Positions 39,590-48,296 of a stretch of 64,000 nt of DNA are shown here, piece by piece. Positions within the stretch are counted from its first letter, which is position 1. Each line of letters starts with the position of its first letter. The notes beneath the pieces were generated by a model. It saw nothing but the letters and a program-made list of their open reading frames with translations. It searched no databases and had not been told where the DNA came from. The stretch lies in assembly GCA_031253985.1 (NCBI GenBank), contig JAIRVH010000059.1, positions 55,182 to 119,181 of the forward strand, given 5' to 3'. Position numbers and translations under genes: made by a program. This stretch comes from Sphingobacterium sp. (GTDB lineage: Bacteria > Bacteroidota > Bacteroidia > Sphingobacteriales > Sphingobacteriaceae).

Positions 39590-40446
39590 ATTCTACGTTT
39601 GTAGGCCATGGGAGTTTCGCCTGTTATTTTTTTAAATAATCTATTAAAGTAGGATATGTTTTCGAAGCCCAATTTGAAGCTGAGCTGTTGAATATTGTCT
39701 TCATCGACAAGCATCATCAATTGTGCTTTTTCGATTTTCTTCTGATTGATATAAAGCACTGGCGTCGTATTCATCTGTTTTTTGAATAACCGGATCAGGT
39801 GATCTTTGGAAATAAAGATCAAATTGGCGAGCTGCTCGATGGAAATCGGTTGATGGATATTTTCGTCTATGTAATCGAGTACGCGCAGCAGGCGTTTTTC
39901 GCCATGCGGAATTTTATTGATTGCTTCCGCCAAAAATCGGCTCATCAGTAAATGGATAATAGCTTGGTTTTCGGATGCCCGGGCAAAAGGAAAAGCTGTC
40001 TGTAGCGCCATGTTTTTCATTAATTCTGTCGAGTTGTCGTAGCTCTTAGGATCATAAATTGTCAGCTCGCGCTCTGGATTTATGCCATATAGATGTTGAA
40101 TGAGTGTTTCCAATAAAGGGTCAGATTTGATTTCCTTCGGAAAGGCATAGCGGTCAAAAATACTCGATCTTAGCTCGGGGTTTTCATAGATATGGATATA
40201 ATAGAGCGAAAATTTTGCTGAACAGGCATAGCTATGCTGGACGTAGGCAGGTGTAAGGTAAAGGTGGCCGGGCTGAAGTTTAATGACTTCGTCCTGCAAA
40301 ATAATAGAGGCTTCTCCTTCACAGACATAATGTATTCGGGCAAATGGACTCTTGATATCTTTAAAATTCCAATCTGCCCGATGTTCTGCATAGCCAACAT
40401 TCAATAGTGTAAAATCGAGTTTATTCTTTTCGTTGTTTATTATCAT
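39580..40446 (-). CDS. AraC-family transcriptional regulator with cupin domain
   Basis: 288 residues from the ATG at 40446; the frame extends 32 codons further, but that stretch is AT-rich and not protein-like. The N-terminal half is an AraC-binding/cupin domain (PGHLYLTPAYVQHSY), the C-terminal third two HTH motifs (ISIEQLANLIFISKDHLIRLFK and an IQQLSFKLGFENISYFNRLF stretch). Such regulators sense a small sugar or derivative in the cytosol. It is convergent with the GH67 gene and divergent from the zinc dehydrogenase across a 500-bp gap. It may control the dehydrogenase or the second half of the xylan block; no target can be read from sequence. Confidence 0.88.
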   Translation of the reverse strand: MIINNEKNKLDFTLLNVGYAEHRADWNFKDIKSPFARIHYVCEGEASIILQDEVIKLQPGHLYLTPAYVQHSYACSAKFSLYYIHIYENPELRSSIFDRYAFPKEIKSDPLLETLIQHLYGINPERELTIYDPKSYDNSTELMKNMALQTAFPFARASENQAIIHLLMSRFLAEAINKIPHGEKRLLRVLDYIDENIHQPISIEQLANLIFISKDHLIRLFKKQMNTTPVLYINQKKIEKAQLMMLVDEDNIQQLSFKLGFENISYFNRLFKKITGETPMAYKRRIPR

Positions 40447-40943
40447 TCGAAGAGGAGCATAGTACAATACAATATAAATTGTTTTCATTAAAAAAATGGT
40501 TTTTTTTAATGCGAATATCGATAATGTGACTGTTTGGCTCAATCAGGTAACCAGTATAGGACTATCTAAACCCTTTTTGAAATAATAGACTAAATCTTGC
40601 TTTTTACAGGGGCGACGAAGCTGTAAATTGAGCTATTTGCATCCTGCAGCTATTTTACAAATGTTTATCTGTATATAAAACGACGCAGCTGATCGGTAAG
40701 AATCTATGCTAATGAAGGTTTTTTTGGAAAAGAGACCTTGCAAGAATGCTGTAGGGAACAGGTCGATATTGTATTATTTTTGATCGTTAATGTAGTTTCT
40801 TTCTCCCTGATATCCAATTATTTTTGGCTAATCGTTAAGATCAAAAAGAGGGAAATGGGAAGCCTCTTGATTTCTTATATTATCTTTGATATCATTCTGA
40901 ACGATAAGAGTAATAACTGTTTAAATCTTGGTACCCGATATAC
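40447..40943. other. Intergenic region between AraC and zinc dehydrogenase genes
   Basis: About 500 bp without a supported gene. A 69-codon open frame on the plus strand has no start context or recognisable sequence and overlaps the dehydrogenase start. The only structure noticed is an inverted repeat close to the AraC start, listed separately. Promoters for both flanking genes are expected here but no good TAnnTTTG element with a matching TTG was found. Confidence 0.6.
40486..40511. repeat. Inverted repeat CATTAAAAAAA / TTTTTTTTAATG upstream of AraC gene
   Basis: Two 11-bp arms pair perfectly around a short TGG spacer, 40-65 bp before the regulator start. It could be an operator for self-regulation or a leader hairpin. 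It is low-complexity A/T sequence, so chance occurrence is possible. Confidence 0.4.
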
Positions 40944-41960
40944 ATGAAAGCAATAAAAATTGTGAAAGAAGGAAGTGTGGAAATCACAGATATTCCTCAG
41001 CCGACTGTTAAAGATGGACATGCCCTCTTAAAGATTAATTATGTAGGATTTTGCGGATCGGATCTGAATACCTTTCGCGGGTTGAATCCATTGGTCAAGT
41101 TGCCAGTCATACCTGGACATGAAATCGGGGCTACGTTAGTGGAGTTGGGAAATAATGTCTCGACAGATCTGAAGATTGGTGCCAGAGTTACGGTAAATCC
41201 TTATTCCAATTGTGGCGTGTGTACAGCCTGTAAAAATAACAGGCCCAATGCCTGCCGTTTTAATGAGACATTGGGGGTACAGCGTAATGGGGCGATGGCC
41301 GAATATATCGTGGTGCCAATGGAAAAGATTATCGAAGGTGGACAGCTATCACACAAAGAATTAGCTTTAGTAGAGCCGATGAGTGTGGGCTTTCACGCCG
41401 TTGATAGGGCTTTGGTAACTGATAGTGATATTGTTCTGGTATTTGGATGTGGTATGATCGGGGTGGGGGCAATCGTTCGGGCAGCATTGCGGGGGGCCAC
41501 AGTCATTGCCGTAGATGTGAGTACTGAAAAACTTGAACTTGCAAAAAAGCTTGGCGCCAAGTTTACGATTAACAGTGCCGAGGAAGATTTAGAAGCGAAG
41601 CTGAATGCATTAACCCAGTCTATGGGTGCAGATGTGGTCATTGAAGCGGTTGGCCGAAAAGAAACGTACTTAGCCGCGATTGCCGCTGCCGCATATACGG
41701 GCAGAGTTGTATATATCGGTTATGCAAAAGATGCGATTCCTTTTGATACACAATTTTTTGTAAAAAAGGAACTCGATATCAGGGGATCGCGCAATGCGAT
41801 GCCAAAGGACTTTGCTGCGGTGATGAAGTACCTGGACATGAAAACCTGTCCAATAGAGGAACTGGTTACAGCAATCTATCCTGTGGAGAAGGCACAATTG
41901 GCCCTCGAGTCGTGGCTAAAGGATCCGGGGCATGTTTTTAGGCTATTGATTGAGTTTTAA
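40944..41960 (+). CDS. Zinc-dependent medium-chain alcohol dehydrogenase
   Basis: 338 residues. GroES-like N-terminal domain with catalytic zinc ligands in GFCGSD and PGHEIG, four structural-zinc cysteines in NCGVCTACKNNRPNAC, and a Rossmann domain with VFGCGMIGVGA followed by an acidic residue (VIAVDVS) that favours NAD+. The family includes threonine, sorbitol, xylitol, galactitol and L-galactonate dehydrogenases. Beside a xylan locus with a GH95 gene, oxidation of a sugar acid, polyol or L-sugar is a reasonable guess, but the sequence does not fix the substrate. It is transcribed away from the AraC regulator, which may control it. Confidence 0.85.
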   Translation: MKAIKIVKEGSVEITDIPQPTVKDGHALLKINYVGFCGSDLNTFRGLNPLVKLPVIPGHEIGATLVELGNNVSTDLKIGARVTVNPYSNCGVCTACKNNRPNACRFNETLGVQRNGAMAEYIVVPMEKIIEGGQLSHKELALVEPMSVGFHAVDRALVTDSDIVLVFGCGMIGVGAIVRAALRGATVIAVDVSTEKLELAKKLGAKFTINSAEEDLEAKLNALTQSMGADVVIEAVGRKETYLAAIAAAAYTGRVVYIGYAKDAIPFDTQFFVKKELDIRGSRNAMPKDFAAVMKYLDMKTCPIEELVTAIYPVEKAQLALESWLKDPGHVFRLLIEF

Positions 41961-42101
41961 ACACTGGCTGTGGCTGAAAGATGTTTATGTTTACAAAAAA
42001 CGATGCCCTTTATTTATTCTGATAGTATTGAAAATTCTTGCTGATTTCTTGGTTTTAGGTAAAAAAAATTAACTCTATGTGATGAAACTCGAGAATGTGT
42101 T

Positions 42102-42109
42102 TACATTTG
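42102..42109 (+). promoter_or_regulatory. Candidate -7 element TACATTTG for the TPR histidine kinase
   Basis: An exact TAnnTTTG match 26 bp before the kinase start. No TTG stands at the usual distance upstream, so support is limited to the -7 box and its position. Confidence 0.4.
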
Positions 42110-42135
42110 TTGGATGTTAACCTCAATCTTATAAG

Positions 42136-44154
42136 ATGATAAGTCAAAAATGGATGCTGTTTTTCAAACTGGCGATATTATTTTTCTTTACGTGGAATAT
42201 TTCATGCTCTTCTTCCGACACTAAAAGGACAACAGATATTTTTGCAAAGGATACTGCAGCTGTCAATAAAATGAATCTGAAAGCTAATAGTTTTTGGTCA
42301 AGCAGTCCAGATTCCATGATTGTAATCAGTAAACAGGCGTTGGCACATGCTGATTGTCTGGAATATCCAGGTGGCAGAATTGATGCGTTGAGAAATTTGG
42401 GCATGGGTAATTACGAAAAAGGGAATTATGTGGATGCAATTAGCTATTATAAAAAATCAATAGAGATTGCGTCGGAAGCGAATGACTTCGAAAGAGCGGC
42501 AAAAATTCACAGTAATCTGGCGATGCCCTATATTGCACTCGGAAAACATACAGAGGCACTTCGCGAGTTGAGCAAAGGGATCGAAATGGCCGAAAAGTAT
42601 CAGTTACCGTCTGTACGTGCACATGCAGTTCATAATATTGGTATGGTATATCACTATCAGCATAAAGATGATAGCGCCATTTCTTATTATAATCAGAGTC
42701 TTGACCTATATGAATCTTTAGGTGATACGAGTAAATCAACTTTTATACTTGGTAATATTGGTCATCTACTTCTCCACGAAAAGAAATTTGACAAGGCAAA
42801 AGCATACTATAAGCAATCTTTGCGCTTAGCAGAGAAACAAAGGAATTTCAAGGCAATAGGCAATGCGCAACAATCTCTCGGCTCACTGCTGATGGAAACA
42901 AAAGAATGGGAAAAAGCGCTATCTTATCTTTTGACCGCCAAAAAGACTTTGGAATCTACTGGAGAAAAAACAGAATATCTACGCCTGCTGGAAAACTTAT
43001 CCGAATGTTATCTTGGTATGGGCCAGCTTGAATTGGCTAGTCGATATGCCAAGGAATGCTTTGATCTTGCTAAAAGGAGTGGCCAATTATATTATCAACA
43101 GACTGCGGCTAGGTGCTTAAGCAGTATATTTGAAATAAAAAAGGATGGGCTACATGCGTTGCAATTTTATAAGGAATATAAGATAATATCAGATTCACTT
43201 TATAGTCGCGAGAATAAAGAACAATTGGTTAGACAGGAGGAAGAGTGGAAGTTTAAGAAACAACACAATGATCTCGAAATATTGTACAGCTCCAGAGTAG
43301 GGCACCGCAATGACCTGTTGGTTATCGCGCTCGTGCTTATCCTTGCACTGATGGTTATAGCTGTGCTCCTGATAAAAAATGTAAAACAGAAGAGAAAAAG
43401 CAATCAAGTATTAAAAAGTACCAATGCATTTATTGAAGAACAAAATATCTTACTTGAGGAATCAGATAGATTCAAAAAATCGTTGTTATCTCTTGTCGCA
43501 CATGATGTAAGGTCGCCAATAAATAATCTGCATTTTATCCTTAGGCCGTTTAAAGACGGTCTTATCTCGGCCGAAGAAACAAAAACACTATTGGCCTCAT
43601 GCTATGATGAGATTGAATCCATGACAGATCATATTGAAAAGCTGCTGCTCTGGGTAAGTCAGAACCTGCATTCATCAAATCTTCAGGAGAGCGATTTCAA
43701 TGTGAAAGCAATCTTTGAGCAAGTAGCTAGACTCTATGAAAGAAGCCTGGAAGAGAAGCAGATTACACTCGATATCGATTGTGATGAGCTGTATACAGCC
43801 TGGGCGGACCCTGAAATCGTTATGGTTATTGTACGTAATCTTGTGGATAACGCCATCAAATTCTGCGAACAAGGCGGACATATTCAACTTAAAGCCACAG
43901 TCAATAAGCGCGGTGACCGTGTTGTTTTTTCTGTATCAGATACTGGCGTCGGTTTTTCCAATCGGGTGCGAAATAGTCTTTTTTCGGATGCGAAGACAAT
44001 TTCACTGAAAGGAACTGGGAATGAAAAAGGTTTCGGTATCGGATTACAGCTTTGTTTATATTACCTGGAGCTTTGTGGAAGCGAACTGGCTATTGAGAGT
44101 AGCGATGGAAAGGGGTCTATTTTCAGGTTCGAATTAGAAACATCGGCCGCTTAA
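42136..44154 (+). CDS. TPR-containing sensor histidine kinase
   Basis: 672 residues. The start has a hydrophobic leader with a lipobox-like WNISC (Cys24), so the sensor is either lipid-anchored or simply exported. Residues about 60-370 hold tandem TPR repeats (for example GNYEKGNYVDAISYYKKS). One membrane segment lies near residues 393-415. A HisKA-type motif LVAHDVRSP (His456) and an HATPase domain with NLVDNAIKF, DTGVGFS and GFGIGLQL follow. TPR sensor kinases of this kind in Bacteroidetes respond to envelope signals and often pair with LuxR-type response regulators. One is encoded convergently 19 bp downstream and is the natural partner. The input signal is unknown. Confidence 0.92.
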   Translation: MISQKWMLFFKLAILFFFTWNISCSSSDTKRTTDIFAKDTAAVNKMNLKANSFWSSSPDSMIVISKQALAHADCLEYPGGRIDALRNLGMGNYEKGNYVDAISYYKKSIEIASEANDFERAAKIHSNLAMPYIALGKHTEALRELSKGIEMAEKYQLPSVRAHAVHNIGMVYHYQHKDDSAISYYNQSLDLYESLGDTSKSTFILGNIGHLLLHEKKFDKAKAYYKQSLRLAEKQRNFKAIGNAQQSLGSLLMETKEWEKALSYLLTAKKTLESTGEKTEYLRLLENLSECYLGMGQLELASRYAKECFDLAKRSGQLYYQQTAARCLSSIFEIKKDGLHALQFYKEYKIISDSLYSRENKEQLVRQEEEWKFKKQHNDLEILYSSRVGHRNDLLVIALVLILALMVIAVLLIKNVKQKRKSNQVLKSTNAFIEEQNILLEESDRFKKSLLSLVAHDVRSPINNLHFILRPFKDGLISAEETKTLLASCYDEIESMTDHIEKLLLWVSQNLHSSNLQESDFNVKAIFEQVARLYERSLEEKQITLDIDCDELYTAWADPEIVMVIVRNLVDNAIKFCEQGGHIQLKATVNKRGDRVVFSVSDTGVGFSNRVRNSLFSDAKTISLKGTGNEKGFGIGLQLCLYYLELCGSELAIESSDGKGSIFRFELETSAA

Positions 44155-44173
44155 TAGCAATTTTTGAAGAGAA

Positions 44174-44800
44174 TTAGAGCAACCCATGCTGTTTCGCGAA
44201 AGTCAGCAATTGTGTAATTGACTGACAGTCTGCTTTGGCCATCATTTTTCTTCGGTGAGCTACAATCGTGTGTGAACTTAAGAACATGTTTTCCGCGGTT
44301 TGAGCAATTGTTTCTCCGTTGGCAAAATGATTTAAAATCTCTATTTCACGGGAAGTAAACTTAATATTTAGGGACTGATTGCTATGCAGCAGATCTTTGA
44401 ACAGCGGATCTACAAATGTTTTGCCAGCCGAAATATCTTCTATACACTGCTTTACGGTTTCTACACTGCAGGATTTGCTTAAAATACCATCGGGATTGTT
44501 GCTATACAATGTCTGGATGAGAAATGGCGAAAGCGCACTTGTTAAAAATATGACTTTGGCCTTTCTGTTCATCCTTCCTATTTCAGAAAGTAGCATAAGC
44601 CCCGTGTCTTCTCCTAGATAATAATCTAAAAATATAATGATATTTTTTTGTCCAAAAACACTTAAGAAAGTGAAGAAATCTTCTTTGTTATCAAAAGATT
44701 TTACAAGGTCAAACAGCTTGTACCTTTCTAATAACATAGAAAATGCGTCAGCAAACAGACCATGGTCATCCAATATGATTGCATTGGCTGAATATTTCAT
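44174..44800 (-). CDS. NarL/LuxR-family response regulator
   Basis: 208 residues. Receiver domain with the acidic pair DDH at residues 11-13 and phospho-acceptor Asp59 in IFLDYYLGE, a conserved Lys near residue 108 (LSKS), and a C-terminal LuxR HTH (FTSREIEILNHFANGET, then VAHRRKMM). It is likely the partner of the adjacent TPR kinase, although the two genes converge, so they are separately transcribed. A CAAAGGTA at 44831-44838 reads TACCTTTG on this strand, a fitting -7 box 30 bp before the start. Target genes are not known; the fimbrillin-like operon that starts 258 bp away is the closest candidate. Confidence 0.92.
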   Translation of the reverse strand: MKYSANAIILDDHGLFADAFSMLLERYKLFDLVKSFDNKEDFFTFLSVFGQKNIIIFLDYYLGEDTGLMLLSEIGRMNRKAKVIFLTSALSPFLIQTLYSNNPDGILSKSCSVETVKQCIEDISAGKTFVDPLFKDLLHSNQSLNIKFTSREIEILNHFANGETIAQTAENMFLSSHTIVAHRRKMMAKADCQSITQLLTFAKQHGLL

Positions 44801-44830
44801 AAATCCATCGAATTGTGGTTAAAGGATCGT

Positions 44831-44838
44831 CAAAGGTA
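44831..44838 (-). promoter_or_regulatory. Candidate -7 element TACCTTTG for the response regulator
   Basis: Matches TAnnTTTG on the minus strand, 30 bp before the start codon. The nearest upstream TTG is 25 bp away, longer than the usual 19-21. Confidence 0.35.
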
Positions 44839-45057
44839 ATTTATTTAAATGAGTTTAATTAACCAATGAGTTTTATATAGCAAAAATTTGCTATTCTAAT
44901 AAGATGACATAGCAAAAAATTGGTATATCCATGTTCTCCTTTTGACAATTTGTTTGCTTTATGGTTGCTTTGGGACAAATTTCTGAATCTCCAGTCGTGC
45001 ACACTGATTTTATGGGGTATAATAGAAATAAGTCGTATTAAATCAACTGTAAATAAA

Positions 45058-46608
45058 ATGACATCAAAATTTAGAACCGTTGGCGATTTGGGGATGCTAT
45101 CCTTCGCCCTATTGATCAGTACTGGCATGTATTCATGTAAAGAGAGCAAAGAGAGCGTTTCTTTAAGTGGTAAAGCCAAGGTGAATATTCATCTCTTAGG
45201 AGTAGAGAATCCGATCGTAACAAGCAACAAAGCCAGTTTAAGAAGCAGTGCCAGCCAGTCAGTGATTGTTCCATTGACAGAATCAAGTTCTTTTGAGGCC
45301 ACATTAACAAAACAATCTTCTGTAGATGGCTCAAATGTTTTGTCTGCTTCTTCAAATAAAAAGGCAGCCGTTTCGGAAGAGAGAACGCCATTGGGGGCAA
45401 ATATTAAATATAAAATTGTTGTTTACAATAGTGCAGGGGCTTACGTCACAGAAAAAACATATACCAACACGGTAGACAACACGAGTGAAATCGAATTGGA
45501 CGCCGGACAAACCTACACTTTTGTCGCATATTCCGTTAATTCGACTTCATCATTACCGGCTGTTTCTGCACAGACTACTTTGGGATCAGCAAGCTTGGAT
45601 AATATCAGTGCAGACCTCATGTATTTTAAAGGCAATTTGACACTTCAATCCGGGGATAATAATCTTAATGTTGTGCTGAAACACCAATATAGTGAAGTGA
45701 CGACCAAATTGAGTATGGCAACCGAAATGACGGGCGCAATAACCAACTTGGTCAATACAACGATCAACCCGACGTACCCTAGTGCAAATCTAAAATTGGC
45801 AGATGGTGTAATAACCTATAATGGACAGACGTCGACAGCTCCTGTAACTTTTCCGGCTTTGGGTAATGGTATGAGAAATGTTACTAGTTCACCCACTGTG
45901 CTGATTCATTCGCAAGAAAATAACGGTGTTTTCAATTTTGGATCCATAACAATTGATGGTGAAACAAAGAATAATGTTTCGGTTGCGGGGTTAAATATTA
46001 TACCAGGACAACGTTATAACCTAAATCTGAACTTTAAAACCTGTACACAAACGGTAACGGGGGGAGCAGTACTAAACTGGAACTACCCTGCTGCAACTGG
46101 GGGTGCAACCGTTGGCGGTGTTATCGTGCCGAATGGACAGGTGGTTACACAAACATTAACTGCCCCGGGTGCTGATTATGGGTTTGTATTTGATATTCTG
46201 GAAATGGACAACTCATTCAATATGGAAGTAAACGGTGTAAAGCTTTCGACGCAGGAAATTCAGTTTGAGGCAAATATAGCCATTGCTCCAAAAAACGTAC
46301 TATTTGTAGATGGCAGTAATTACGGCGGAACAAACGTAGATGGGGGATCGGTTCCACAGATTTATAGTATGAAAGGCACAAATACAGCACCCATTATTCG
46401 TGTGGTTATAAGTCGTTCGGGAGAAGTAGCTATGTATGGTAGCAAGAGCTCTGGTGGTCAATTGTTTCCACTTCGTTTGACACAAGGATCGTTTAATATT
46501 GTGCCATGGAGTTCGACGTCAAATACCGTAAAAATTACACAAGTCGTTCAAGGGAAAACGACGATGATCGGATCAGGAAACGGTAAAAAGAAGATTGCGT
46601 GTAACTAA
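45058..46608 (+). CDS. Fimbrillin-like (Mfa/FimA-type) surface lipoprotein
   Basis: 516 residues from the ATG at 45058; the frame opens at 44920, but only this start gives a lipoprotein signal (MYSC, Cys27). The body is beta-rich with many Ser/Thr/Asn and the features of Bacteroidetes fimbrillin-like lipoproteins: an early GKAKVNIHLLG strand, a YVTEKTY...LDAGQTYTFVAYS strand pair, VVLKHQYSEV, and NIIPGQRYNLNLNF about 350 residues in. Such proteins form or anchor surface fimbriae or act as stalk-like adhesins. A 52-codon gene follows 44 bp downstream in apparent operon. The fold is inferred from strand patterns; no catalytic motif is present. Confidence 0.7.
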   Translation: MTSKFRTVGDLGMLSFALLISTGMYSCKESKESVSLSGKAKVNIHLLGVENPIVTSNKASLRSSASQSVIVPLTESSSFEATLTKQSSVDGSNVLSASSNKKAAVSEERTPLGANIKYKIVVYNSAGAYVTEKTYTNTVDNTSEIELDAGQTYTFVAYSVNSTSSLPAVSAQTTLGSASLDNISADLMYFKGNLTLQSGDNNLNVVLKHQYSEVTTKLSMATEMTGAITNLVNTTINPTYPSANLKLADGVITYNGQTSTAPVTFPALGNGMRNVTSSPTVLIHSQENNGVFNFGSITIDGETKNNVSVAGLNIIPGQRYNLNLNFKTCTQTVTGGAVLNWNYPAATGGATVGGVIVPNGQVVTQTLTAPGADYGFVFDILEMDNSFNMEVNGVKLSTQEIQFEANIAIAPKNVLFVDGSNYGGTNVDGGSVPQIYSMKGTNTAPIIRVVISRSGEVAMYGSKSSGGQLFPLRLTQGSFNIVPWSSTSNTVKITQVVQGKTTMIGSGNGKKKIACN

Positions 46609-46652
46609 TACAAGATTTTGTTGAAATAGTGGTATAAAAAAATAAAAAAATC

Positions 46653-46811
46653 ATGAACATAATTAATACAAAGAAAAATTATATCAGCCCTCGTATTCAG
46701 TCGGAGGAAGTTGAATTAGAACAAGGTATAGCCGCTGGTTCTGCAGTCGATACAACTGTTGAACAATCCTGGGAGAAATCGGATGATGATAACCGGCTGA
46801 TCAACTGGTAA
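46653..46811 (+). CDS. 52-residue acidic peptide with GIAAGSA motif
   Basis: Small gene of 52 codons in the 460-bp space after the fimbrillin-like gene. The product starts with a basic segment (NIINTKKNYISPRI), continues with EEVELEQGIAAGSA, and ends in an acidic, Trp-containing tail (SWEKSDDDNRLINW). It has no signal peptide or membrane segment. The A-rich upstream region (TAAAAAAATAAAAAAATC) is like other starts here. Short proteins with an IAAGS-like centre and acidic Trp-rich tail seem to recur next to fimbrillin-like lipoproteins in this phylum, to my recollection; that is not verified. Two hairpins downstream can end the transcript. Function unknown; a chaperone-like, export-linked or signalling peptide are possibilities. 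Confidence 0.65.
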   Translation: MNIINTKKNYISPRIQSEEVELEQGIAAGSAVDTTVEQSWEKSDDDNRLINW

Positions 46812-46822
46812 TATGACTATTT

Positions 46823-46855
46823 CCAATTCAATTCTATAAATTGGGATAGTTTTTT
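46823..46855 (+). terminator. Possible terminator right after the peptide gene
   Basis: CCAATT (46823-46828) pairs with AATTGG (46839-46844), followed a few bases later by TTTTTT. The stem is short and AT-rich. Confidence 0.35.
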
Positions 46856-46985
46856 CCTCTAGTGCACTACATGAAGCTTAATTAGGCATTAATTGGTAAA
46901 ACAGTTAAAACTATTTTACGTTAATATTGTTCAATAATCCAAAGGTAAATAAGGTATACGTCTATTAGAGGATAGTTTTTGTGAA

Positions 46986-47015
46986 GGCTAAGTCGACATC
47001 GACTTAGCCTTTTTT
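46986..47015 (+). terminator. Strong terminator of the fimbrillin/peptide operon
   Basis: A perfect 10-bp stem GGCTAAGTCG/CGACTTAGCC with a four-base loop is followed by TTTTTT. It separates the peptide gene from the downstream kinase gene. Confidence 0.85.
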
Positions 47016-47100
47016 GTGAATTAACCTCAAGGGTGTAAAACAGATTTCAACTTGGATTAAAATATCTGTGGTTTTTTTAAAGGTAAATTTTTTAATTAGC

Positions 47101-48054
47101 ATGCGATTGATTAGTTTTGAAATTCCATTAGTCATTGTTGTTAATTTATTACCTAAAATTGTGCAAAGCCAAACTATTATTACCTTACTGATTGTTGGAA
47201 TAGTCATCAGTAAGACACTTATCGGAGTACTGATCTACTCTTTAATTCGAAAAAACCGCCAGTTAAAAGTAGAGCAACTCAAATTGACGACTGCCAACAG
47301 TATCCTCAGCGAACAGGCTATTCGTATTCACCATTATAATGAAGAATTAAAAATAGCTGAAAGTTTCAAAACTAAAGTGCTGTCTATCGCTTCGCATGAT
47401 CTCCGTGCACCATTTGCTTCGGTTGAAATTTTATTGGCCATCGATGATATTTCTCTGGTCGATAAGGAGGAGCTTAAACTCATCTTTTTAAATTTAAAAG
47501 GGCAGGTGGCCAGATCGCGTACAATGTTGGAGGAGGTGCTCGTGTGGACAGAATCGCAGCTTCGGGATAAGCTTGAAAATACGGAGAACTGTAATATTCG
47601 TGAACAGATTGAAGCGGTATTGGGGATCTATTCGCTAGAAATTCAACGTTTCAATATACAGATCCTTAATTCGGTAAACCCAGATTTTTGGGTAGATACC
47701 CATAAAGGAATTTTTGCTTTTGTGCTTAGAAATGTGATCAGTAATGCCATTAAATATGGGCGAGTCGGTGGTACCATTACCTTGCAATTGATCGATGAAC
47801 AACGCGATCGATGGGAACTTATCGTCGGTAATGAAGGGGAAGAACTGTCGCCGGAAGTCCTCCATAACCTAAATTTTGTCAATAGCTGGGAACGCAAGAA
47901 AGCTGAAAACAACAACGGGGCAGGACTGGGAATCTCGCTCTGCAAAGATTTGATCAAACGGATTGATGGAACGGTGACGTTCGAGAATAAGAACGGCACT
48001 GGGGTATCTGTACGCATTTCATTCCCACGGAAAATTTATCAGGCAGTCTCCTGA
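47101..48054 (+). CDS. Small orphan histidine kinase
   Basis: 317 residues from the ATG at 47101; a GTG 33 bases earlier keeps the frame but overlaps no better signal. One N-terminal membrane segment (about residues 25-45, TLLIVGIVISKTLIGVLIY) is followed by a short coiled-coil linker, HisKA (SIASHDLRAP, His99) and HATPase with NVISNAIKY and GAGLGISLC. There is no periplasmic sensor domain. No response regulator is encoded next to it. It may serve the LuxR-type regulator 2.3 kb upstream or sense the membrane itself. Its position right after the fimbrillin/peptide transcript is suggestive but not proof of a link. Confidence 0.88.
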   Translation: MRLISFEIPLVIVVNLLPKIVQSQTIITLLIVGIVISKTLIGVLIYSLIRKNRQLKVEQLKLTTANSILSEQAIRIHHYNEELKIAESFKTKVLSIASHDLRAPFASVEILLAIDDISLVDKEELKLIFLNLKGQVARSRTMLEEVLVWTESQLRDKLENTENCNIREQIEAVLGIYSLEIQRFNIQILNSVNPDFWVDTHKGIFAFVLRNVISNAIKYGRVGGTITLQLIDEQRDRWELIVGNEGEELSPEVLHNLNFVNSWERKKAENNNGAGLGISLCKDLIKRIDGTVTFENKNGTGVSVRISFPRKIYQAVS

Positions 48055-48074
48055 CAACCATCAATTTTTTATAA

Positions 48075-48105
48075 AAAGCTCGATCATGTATCGGGCTTTT
48101 TTTTT
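48075..48105 (+). terminator. Rho-independent terminator after the small kinase
   Basis: AAGCTCGAT (48076-48084) pairs with ATCGGGCTT (48090-48098) with one wobble and a T-run of nine. Confidence 0.8.
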
Positions 48106-48242
48106 GGAACAAAAACGGTTCTTTTTGTCACTGCACAAATGTTGATGTGTAAACTTAGATTGGGAACTATCGACGGCTTTGTTACAATATAAGTTGACAA
48201 TCTTATTTTTTATGCCTTGAAATAAATGGTTTGGTATAAATT

Positions 48243-48283
48243 ATTATTTTTATTATTTAGATTGATTAAAAATAATACATTTG
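48243..48283 (+). promoter_or_regulatory. Promoter region with inverted repeat before PepSY/TonB-receptor operon
   Basis: ATTATTTTTA (48243-48252) and TAAAAATAAT (48267-48276) are perfect 10-bp inverted arms 14 bp apart. TACATTTG at 48276-48283 fits the -7 consensus, 13 bp before the start. The dyad overlapping a promoter of an iron-type uptake operon is where a Fur-like repressor would bind, though the sequence is AT-rich and the match to any Fur consensus was not tested. Confidence 0.4.
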
Positions 48284-48296
48284 CAAAAAACTACCG

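Noticed and set aside
40738..40947. 69-codon frame between the AraC and dehydrogenase genes
   Set aside because: Begins at a weak start, overlaps the dehydrogenase start, and its hydrophobic AT-rich product looks random.
42000..42135. Riboswitch or attenuator before the TPR kinase
   Set aside because: Only an AT-rich stretch and a -7-like box; no conserved RNA structure recognisable.
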